Source: JAFLCA01 sp041907145
Lineage (GTDB): Bacteria > Bdellovibrionota_C > UBA2361 > JAFLCA01
DNA: 11,742 nt
Direction of reading: 5' to 3'
Assembly: GCA_041907145.1 (NCBI GenBank)
Contig: JAYRHW010000048.1
Span: 1-11,742 of the forward strand
In this document: positions 6,807-11,742 of the stretch, piece by piece
Layout: each line of letters starts with the position of its first letter
Position numbering within the stretch: position 1 is the first letter of the stretch
Notes under the pieces: model-generated
What the model was told of the DNA's origin: nothing
The model's database searches: none
Seen by the model: only the letters and a program-made list of their open reading frames with translations
Position numbers and translations under genes: made by a program

Positions 6807-8470
6807 ACTTTGAAGAATATAGCGAGGCGCCTTGCGTCCTTCCTCCTACCGACGGCGACGCCACACTCGGTAAGTGTGCCGGCATTGATTCGCGCTGTTT
6901 GGATCTCGAATGGGCGGCGAATCATCCGGAGGTCTGCCCAGGCGCGTCGGCAATCGTAGGATTGCGCGTGACTCCCGCTACGTCGGTTGTGGACATTGGC
7001 GGCGCGGTCCCTTACTTCGCCTCTCTGGTGTTTGCCAACGGTTCGACGAAGGATGTTACAAGAGGTTCTGTATGGGATATTTCCGATGGCTCGATCGCAG
7101 GGGTTGCTGATGATGGGCTTGTGACTGGCATCGAAGAAGGGACAACCACCGTGCAGGCGGTCTACGGATCGCTGCGAGACTATGCGCAAGTCTCTGTCGT
7201 CGAGAAGTGCGTCCAAGCTGGGCTGGATATTGTCTTGGTGTTCGACCGCTCCGCGGGCATGGGCACGAAGGATGAAGGTGGACTAACCGTGCTCGATCTG
7301 GCGAAGCGAGCGGCCAGAGGCATCGTCGAGAGCGCCGTCCTCACGTCAGGTAAGGATCGAATTGCGATTGTGTCTTGCGCTGGTCTTTACCGGGACAATG
7401 AAGCGCCAGCTTACATTCCGCAGGCAACATTGCATTTAGTGCTATCGAGTGTGAAGCCAGACATCCTGGCAGCGATCGATTCGGTTGCGATGGGTAATTG
7501 TTACTATGATCTGCCGGACTACGATAATGCGTCCGAATGCGCGACCGGCATCGGCGCCGGGCTCCAGCGAGCGCGAGACGAGATCATCGACCACGGTCGG
7601 ACATCCTCACGCAAGCTCATCGTCTACATCGGCAACGGTTACGAGGTCTACTGCAATCCTGATCCTTTAGTCATAGCAGCTGACTGCTTAAACAGGAATT
7701 ACCAGATTGCCGGGATTGTGGTCGGAGCGCCAGTATCGCATTATCCTTGCAGCACTGGGCCAGCCCTGGGGCAAAAGACAACCTGGGAATATGTGCAGCT
7801 CTTCGTATCGTGCAATCTGTTCTGGGGAGTGTCGGATCTGACTGAGCTTCCGGCTGTAATGACTGAGGTTCTACCGCAGCTGTGTGCGATCCAGAATGAT
7901 CCTTGCGTCTATTACGTCGCGCCGGTCTCCAATCCGTTGCCGGTCCAGCGATATCGCGACCAGCTGGATTACAGCGGGTTTCGAAACTGGGACGTCATCA
8001 AAGGTTTCGTTGATCTCATCGGGATTGATCTTTACCCGCTGCAATCCGGCCATGGTCTTTACCTCGACATGGTTGGGACCGATCAGAGCAATTCACCGAT
8101 TGATGTTGAGGCGGTTGGAGCGATCCAGAGCAAGCAGCTCTTCACGTTCGGGCCGGGACGATACCGGATCACATTCGATATTGCTGGCAACCTCCGATTC
8201 GACAAGGGCGAAATGTCGATGCGCGTTACTGTCGGCTCGCTGCTTGACAAGACGATCGTTGTGAGCGATTGGAAGCAGCAGTTCACGCGATACACGTATG
8301 ATTTTTCGGTTCCAGTATCTACGGCAGCTCGTATCGTGTTCGACCATCAACCTTTACCTCCGCGTGCAGTGAAAACTGTCGGTCTGCTTTTAGACAATAT
8401 CCGTCTCGTCAACCTCGACTCGGGTATTGTGCTGATCGACGATTCATTCGATTCAGAGAACCCATTGTGA
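6803..8470 (+). CDS. Surface/adhesion protein: BIG2 Ig-like + von Willebrand factor A + DUF642/choice-of-anchor-C-like domain (555 aa)
   Basis: The GTG at 6803 is chosen because it forms a GTGA overlap with the upstream stop, like other junctions here; a TTG at 6764 would add 13 residues. After a Cys-containing N-terminus, residues 51-133 match a BIG2 bacterial Ig-like fold (VTPATSVVDIGGAVPYFASL, then WDISDGSIAGVADDGLVTGI). Residues 139-360 match a vWA domain (LDIVLVFDRSAG, KLIVYIGNGY). Residues about 371-540 resemble DUF642/choice-of-anchor C (NWDVIKGFVDLIG, GHGLYLDMVGT, YRITFDIAGN, LLLDNIRLVNL), a beta-sandwich class linked to cell-wall or carbohydrate binding. The MIDAS is atypical: DRSAG for DxSxS, T248 present, and GNG where DG is usual. 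There are 14 cysteines and no signal peptide. Such domain strings suit a virion appendage that binds the host surface, but the attachment role is inference. Confidence 0.82.
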   Translation: MNFEEYSEAPCVLPPTDGDATLGKCAGIDSRCLDLEWAANHPEVCPGASAIVGLRVTPATSVVDIGGAVPYFASLVFANGSTKDVTRGSVWDISDGSIAGVADDGLVTGIEEGTTTVQAVYGSLRDYAQVSVVEKCVQAGLDIVLVFDRSAGMGTKDEGGLTVLDLAKRAARGIVESAVLTSGKDRIAIVSCAGLYRDNEAPAYIPQATLHLVLSSVKPDILAAIDSVAMGNCYYDLPDYDNASECATGIGAGLQRARDEIIDHGRTSSRKLIVYIGNGYEVYCNPDPLVIAADCLNRNYQIAGIVVGAPVSHYPCSTGPALGQKTTWEYVQLFVSCNLFWGVSDLTELPAVMTEVLPQLCAIQNDPCVYYVAPVSNPLPVQRYRDQLDYSGFRNWDVIKGFVDLIGIDLYPLQSGHGLYLDMVGTDQSNSPIDVEAVGAIQSKQLFTFGPGRYRITFDIAGNLRFDKGEMSMRVTVGSLLDKTIVVSDWKQQFTRYTYDFSVPVSTAARIVFDHQPLPPRAVKTVGLLLDNIRLVNLDSGIVLIDDSFDSENPL

Positions 8471-9501
8471 AACCATGTATATCGCTTCAAGCCATTGTAA
8501 ACACTTGGACAGGATACGGTCAGATTCTATGCGAGACATTTGCAGAGCTTTCGTATAAGGGTTGGGATGTTATCATCAAGCCGCTTAGAGTCGAAGAAGA
8601 TTGCTTCGGCGTCGATGCCCGAGTTCCGCTGGAGATCAAGGAAAAGTTCAGCACCGCAAACACAGCTGACTGGGAAATCACGCTTGCGCCTCTCGATCGC
8701 CCGCACATTCCGACTCCCGGGAAAAAAGCGATTTACTGGACGATGTGGGAGCACGATCGTCTGGCGGCTTGGCAATCCGAAATTCTAAACAAGTGCGAGG
8801 CAGTCATAGTGCCGACGGAATGGATGCGCAGTGTCTTTAAGAAGACACTCAAAGTCCCGATTTACGTCGTTCCCCTTGGGATCAATCCGACGATCTTCCT
8901 TCCGACGAATTTGCCGATAGACGGGCCTTGCGTATTCGGCGCCGCGGGATGCCTCACGGCGTCCGCTAAACGCAAGAACCTGGGCGCCGTCGTCAATGCG
9001 TTCAACCATGTGTTCAAGAACGTCCCTGACGTCGAGCTTCGCCTCAAGATCATGCCCGGGGAGCAGTTCGACCCTGGGCCTGGGCCAATCCGCGTGAACG
9101 CGGAGTATGCCCCGTGGTCGAGTGTAGCTAGGTGGTTGCAAGGTTTAACCGCTTTCGTGAACGTCGGGACGGAAGGCTGGGGGCTCTTGGCGCATCAAGC
9201 GATGGCGTGCGGGCGTCCAGTAATCGCGCCTCTCTACGGCGGAATCACTGGTTTCTTCAACCGTGAGAATGGTTATGTCGCGAGTCATAAAATGGAATGG
9301 TCATCGTTTGGTAATCGGGATGTCGGAGCATATGCGGAAATTGATGTCACGAGTCTGTCTGAGCAGATGGTCCGGGTTTATCTCGATCGCCGGGAAGCTG
9401 CTAAGAAGTCGATAGCGGCGGCGCGAGACGCCCAAGCCCTGACATGGGCCAACGCGGTCAGCAGGTTAGAAGAAGCATTGCATGAGATCTTTCAAGCATA
9501 G
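8467..9501 (+). CDS. GT4-like (GT-B fold) glycosyltransferase (344 aa)
   Basis: Predicted to transfer a sugar from a nucleotide-sugar donor in the cytoplasm; donor and acceptor are unknown. GT-B hallmarks are a Gly-rich N-terminal motif (NTWTGYGQ, 12-19), VPTEWMRSVFKK (115-126), the VPLGIN turn before the second Rossmann domain (135-140), a basic KRKNL patch (168-172), and the donor-site block EGWGLLAHQAMACGRPVIAP (236-255). The canonical EX7E pair is E236 with Q244 in place of the second Glu, a change that could alter donor handling or rate. Length is normal for a compact GT4 enzyme. There is no membrane segment. The GTG start forms a GTGA overlap with the vWA gene, and the 3' end overlaps the next gene by 20 nt. 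Plausible targets are the phage's own surface proteins, host surface glycans or modified DNA; the window does not decide. Confidence 0.85.
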   Translation: MKPCISLQAIVNTWTGYGQILCETFAELSYKGWDVIIKPLRVEEDCFGVDARVPLEIKEKFSTANTADWEITLAPLDRPHIPTPGKKAIYWTMWEHDRLAAWQSEILNKCEAVIVPTEWMRSVFKKTLKVPIYVVPLGINPTIFLPTNLPIDGPCVFGAAGCLTASAKRKNLGAVVNAFNHVFKNVPDVELRLKIMPGEQFDPGPGPIRVNAEYAPWSSVARWLQGLTAFVNVGTEGWGLLAHQAMACGRPVIAPLYGGITGFFNRENGYVASHKMEWSSFGNRDVGAYAEIDVTSLSEQMVRVYLDRREAAKKSIAAARDAQALTWANAVSRLEEALHEIFQA

Positions 9502-10177
9502 CGGGGACGCTGGAGATATTATCTACTCACTGCCGACGGTAATGATCGCTGGCGGAGGAGATTTTTACCTGTCTCGCGCAGATTTCACGCGCGTCAAAAC
9601 AGGTTTGCCGGTGCTGAACAACCTAGGGAGATTGCTTCAATCGCAGGGCTACATCAAAGTAGTTGACCTGTATAGAGGGCAATCTGTCGCATTCGACCTG
9701 GACGGATTTCGCAACGTCGGATCGAACTACGACAACATTGCCGCCAGGCACTTACGCGCATTTGGGTTTCCTCAGTCGGTCATCTCCGAACAATGGCTAT
9801 TCGTAAAACCGATCGAGTCAGCCAAGGTTATCATCAACCGGACCACGCGCTTTCTTAATCCTCTGTTTCCTTGGCGCCAAGTAGTCAAGAAGTACAAAGA
9901 TATTGCCGCTTTCGTTGGGACCGAAGATGAATGGCGCAATTTCAGCACAACCTACGGGCTAATCCGCCATATCAAGACGGAGAATCTGTTTGAAGTGGCG
10001 CAGTGCATCTCTGGGGCGCAACTCTTCATCGGCAACCAGAGCGCACCTTGCGCGATTGCTGAGGGGCTCAAGAAACCACTGATCCAAGAGACTTGCCTCT
10101 CGATTCCAAATTGCATGTTCAACCGGAAGAACGCGATTTATGTCGCTGGAGAAACTGTAGACCTACCTGACCTATGA
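9482..10177 (+). CDS. GT9/heptosyltransferase-like glycosyltransferase (231 aa)
   Basis: The N-terminal motif HSGDAGDIIYSLP (6-18) is the Gly-rich loop typical of GT9-like proteins related to ADP-heptose:LPS heptosyltransferases. The C-terminal half has a strand-turn FVGTEDEW (144-151) and the block GAQLFIGNQSAPCAIAEGL (178-196), matching the donor-site region of that group (usually G-N-x-S/T followed by a helix). At 231 residues it is shorter than bacterial heptosyltransferases (about 320-350), so it may be a minimal or non-standard version. No membrane segment is present. The ATG at 9482 overlaps the GT4 gene by 20 nt, with a purine-rich AGAAGAAG upstream that could bind the ribosome. Its TGA overlaps the next ATG (ATGA). 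It probably acts with the neighbouring transferases; the actual sugar is unknown. Confidence 0.75.
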   Translation: MRSFKHSGDAGDIIYSLPTVMIAGGGDFYLSRADFTRVKTGLPVLNNLGRLLQSQGYIKVVDLYRGQSVAFDLDGFRNVGSNYDNIAARHLRAFGFPQSVISEQWLFVKPIESAKVIINRTTRFLNPLFPWRQVVKKYKDIAAFVGTEDEWRNFSTTYGLIRHIKTENLFEVAQCISGAQLFIGNQSAPCAIAEGLKKPLIQETCLSIPNCMFNRKNAIYVAGETVDLPDL

Positions 10178-10401
10178 AATACCTAACCGCAGAGTATGAG
10201 GAGCAGCTCGTCAACCGATTCACGTATCACCCTCCGAAGCACGATCAAATAGAGCGATATGCGCAGATTCGGGACAAGGCGAAGGAACTCGCACTAATCA
10301 TTGGCGACGCATGTCCACCAAGCCCTGAGCGTTCGACGGCGATTACTCAACTCGTGGCCGTCGTGATGACCGCCAACTCCGCTATTGCGAACAACGAATG
10401 A
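10174..10401 (+). CDS. Acb2/Tad1-hairpin family protein: predicted cyclic-nucleotide sponge, anti-CBASS/anti-Thoeris (75 aa)
   Basis: I recognise the family pattern: an N-terminal helix, then NRFTYHPPKHDQIERY (14-29), a helix IRDKAKELALII (32-43), CPPSPERS (47-54) and the terminal helix ITQLVAVVMTANSAIANNE (57-75). Known members (Acb2 of Pseudomonas phages) are small helical-hairpin proteins forming oligomers that bind cyclic di- and trinucleotides, blocking CBASS effectors; the related Tad1 proteins sequester Thoeris gcADPR-type signals. The length fits a hairpin-only Acb2-like form and lacks the extra N-terminal part of Tad1. The end differs from the common form, which as I recall has WANAAIARN where this has TANSAIANN. 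It is embedded by ATGA overlaps between two glycosyltransferase genes, so it is probably made at the same time as they are. Family call is good; activity and ligand here are inference. Confidence 0.82.
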   Translation: MKYLTAEYEEQLVNRFTYHPPKHDQIERYAQIRDKAKELALIIGDACPPSPERSTAITQLVAVVMTANSAIANNE

Positions 10402-11742
10402 TCGCGCACGTTCAAACCGTCGATCGCGTGGCGCTTGGCAGCGAGGAGTATCTCTCGAAAACCGAAGCTTCATTCTTCTCGCGCGCCAAGGAAGGCAGCA
10501 GCTTGCGTTACTTCATAAGCGGTCCGGTCTCGGAAAAGTATGCAAACAAACAAGCTTACTTTTTTTCCGAGAGCACCGCGGGATGGATCAAGAGCAAGCC
10601 GCTCCGTTGGCAGACGAGCCTGAATTATCTCAACTCGCTGGTGAACGCCGAGGAAGGCAAGCCAGTGCTGATAATCGAGGACGATGTCTCTTTCACGACC
10701 CGGTTCGAGGACAAGCTCCAGACGCTCGCTGATCTCATTCCAGTGGATGATTACATCCTCAGCCTTTACACGCCGCTGACAGTCCGAGAGCGGCCAATCG
10801 CACAGATCAACCCGGAATCATTCTGGGGGAATCAAGCGCTTTACATCTCTAGCGGGGTGATCGAGCAGCTCGCGCGATTCATGGGCGATGCTCTAAACAG
10901 CTGGACGCCAGATGAGCCAGAGAATGATGTCGCTTGCGATATCCTGGTGCGTAAGTTCGCGATTGCGCACGGTATTCCTATCTACGTCGCAAATCCTTCT
11001 CTCGTGCAGCATATCGGCGTGAAATCGACGGGCCTGAACCCGTTTACAAAACAGCACTACGCGGCCCGGTTCTACCAAGGATATCCACGCACCTATTCCT
11101 ACAAACCTCCGAATAGCTTTTGCACGTTCGCAACTGCTGAGCTTGAAAAAGAGGTGTGCTTGCTCTTGGCGAGCATCTCTCTCTATCACCCGGATACTCC
11201 GGTCTACGTAATCTCAGATGCCGCTTCCGTTGGGTCGATCATGGGCCAATTCAAGAACGCAATCGTCAAAGTAGGCGTCAATCCTACGGACGTCTCCAGA
11301 CGTCGGGACGAGTGGCTAAGGCACAACAACCCAAAGACTGACCCGTTTATCGGGATGATGTCCTTTAAGATGGACGCTGTTGATTTGGCTCTTAAATCGT
11401 CACTCGACACGGTCTATCTCGATGCTGACGTTGTCCTTCTGGACGAGTTTGAGCCATTGCCGGATTGCCAGTTTGCGGTCGCTAAGCATCACCATGACCC
11501 AAAGGCGCCCGAGCGTGACCCAATGTATGGGACGTACAACGCGGGCATGGTCTACGTTGGAAGCCAGCATTTTTCTCGCTATTGGAGAGAGGCTTACATG
11601 CACGGACGGTCAGTTTACTGCGATCAAGCGTGTCTCGACGACGCAACCGATCACTTCGATTTTCACATGCTCGGGTTCACATCGAACTATGGGCATTGGC
11701 GACTTTGGAACAACACGGTTGGAAACACTTGCGGATTTCAGC
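10398..11742 (+). CDS. Two-domain glycosyltransferase: GT25-like + DxD GT-A domain (3' end outside window, at least 448 aa)
   Basis: The ATG at 10398 overlaps the upstream TGA (ATGA), and the frame stays open to the last base, giving 448 residues without a stop. Residues 1-225 look like a GT25-type LPS/capsule glycosyltransferase: VLIIEDDVSF with E94-D95-D96 as the metal/donor motif, WGNQALYISSGVIEQL, and a late PSLVQHIGVKS segment typical of the end of this domain. Residues about 237-448 look like a second GT-A domain of the GT8/nucleotide-diphospho-sugar transferase kind: FATAELEKEVCLLLASI at the N-terminal strand, YLDADVVLLDEFE with a D342-A-D344 motif, YGTYNAGMVYVG, YCDQACLDDA and SNYGHWRLW. 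Both metal-binding motifs are intact, so both domains may be active. No signal peptide or membrane helix is seen. Bifunctional transferases often build a disaccharide on one acceptor; that role is inference here. Confidence 0.82.
   Translation, partial: MIAHVQTVDRVALGSEEYLSKTEASFFSRAKEGSSLRYFISGPVSEKYANKQAYFFSESTAGWIKSKPLRWQTSLNYLNSLVNAEEGKPVLIIEDDVSFTTRFEDKLQTLADLIPVDDYILSLYTPLTVRERPIAQINPESFWGNQALYISSGVIEQLARFMGDALNSWTPDEPENDVACDILVRKFAIAHGIPIYVANPSLVQHIGVKSTGLNPFTKQHYAARFYQGYPRTYSYKPPNSFCTFATAELEKEVCLLLASISLYHPDTPVYVISDAASVGSIMGQFKNAIVKVGVNPTDVSRRRDEWLRHNNPKTDPFIGMMSFKMDAVDLALKSSLDTVYLDADVVLLDEFEPLPDCQFAVAKHHHDPKAPERDPMYGTYNAGMVYVGSQHFSRYWREAYMHGRSVYCDQACLDDATDHFDFHMLGFTSNYGHWRLWNNTVGNTCGFQ

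Noticed and set aside
7871..8350. Overlapping small open frames on both strands inside the vWA gene
   Set aside because: Shadows of a gene with recognisable domains; no independent start context or family match.
10385..10732. 115-codon frame starting at 10385
   Set aside because: It overlaps the glycosyltransferase frame, which opens with an ATGA junction at 10398 and carries clear motifs; the alternative frame is Arg/Gln-rich without a domain.
11288..11303. Short inverted repeat GACGTC-TCCA-GACGTC
   Set aside because: Only a 6-bp stem inside a strong coding region, with no T-tract; likely chance.

Overview
The window reads as part of the late (virion and accessory) region of a tailed dsDNA bacteriophage. 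The type is probably podovirus-like and uncultured. Every supportable gene lies on the + strand. Genes are packed with almost no spacing, and both window ends cut through open reading frames. I see no tRNA, rRNA, CRISPR, integrase or transposase, and the host cannot be named from this window.

Region 1 (1-4301) is the head module. It holds the C-terminal part of a probable portal protein, a 104-residue unknown protein, a charged Ala/Lys/Glu-rich probable scaffolding protein, and a 572-residue probable major capsid protein. A long nested hairpin fills the scaffold-capsid gap and ends one base before the capsid ATG. A textbook rho-independent terminator follows the capsid gene. Apart from the terminator and hairpin, these calls rest on gene order and composition more than on motifs.

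Region 2 (4349-8470) looks like connector and virion-surface genes. A 132-residue unknown is coupled by TAATG to a chimeric protein. That protein has a conserved-looking N-terminal domain (possible head-tail adaptor), a complete purple-acid-phosphatase-type metallophosphoesterase, and a C-terminal mini-module. A diverged copy of the mini-module is encoded alone in the next small gene. Then comes a BIG2 + von Willebrand A + DUF642/choice-of-anchor-C-like protein, whose architecture suggests adhesion or display.

Region 3 (8467-11742) holds accessory genes: a GT4-like glycosyltransferase, a GT9/heptosyltransferase-like protein, a 75-residue protein that I recognise as an Acb2/Tad1-hairpin family member (cyclic-nucleotide sponge that counters CBASS/Thoeris-type immunity), and the start of a two-domain glycosyltransferase (GT25-like EDD domain plus a GT-A domain with DxD). 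The last gene runs off the window.

From 4349 to the end, each gene overlaps the next (TAATG, ATGA, GTGA, GTGA, 20 nt, ATGA, ATGA). This points to one translationally coupled operon after the capsid terminator. The most notable signals are the anti-immunity sponge placed between glycosyltransferases, the phosphatase fused to a structural protein, the surface-display protein with an atypical MIDAS, and the hairpin over the capsid start site.
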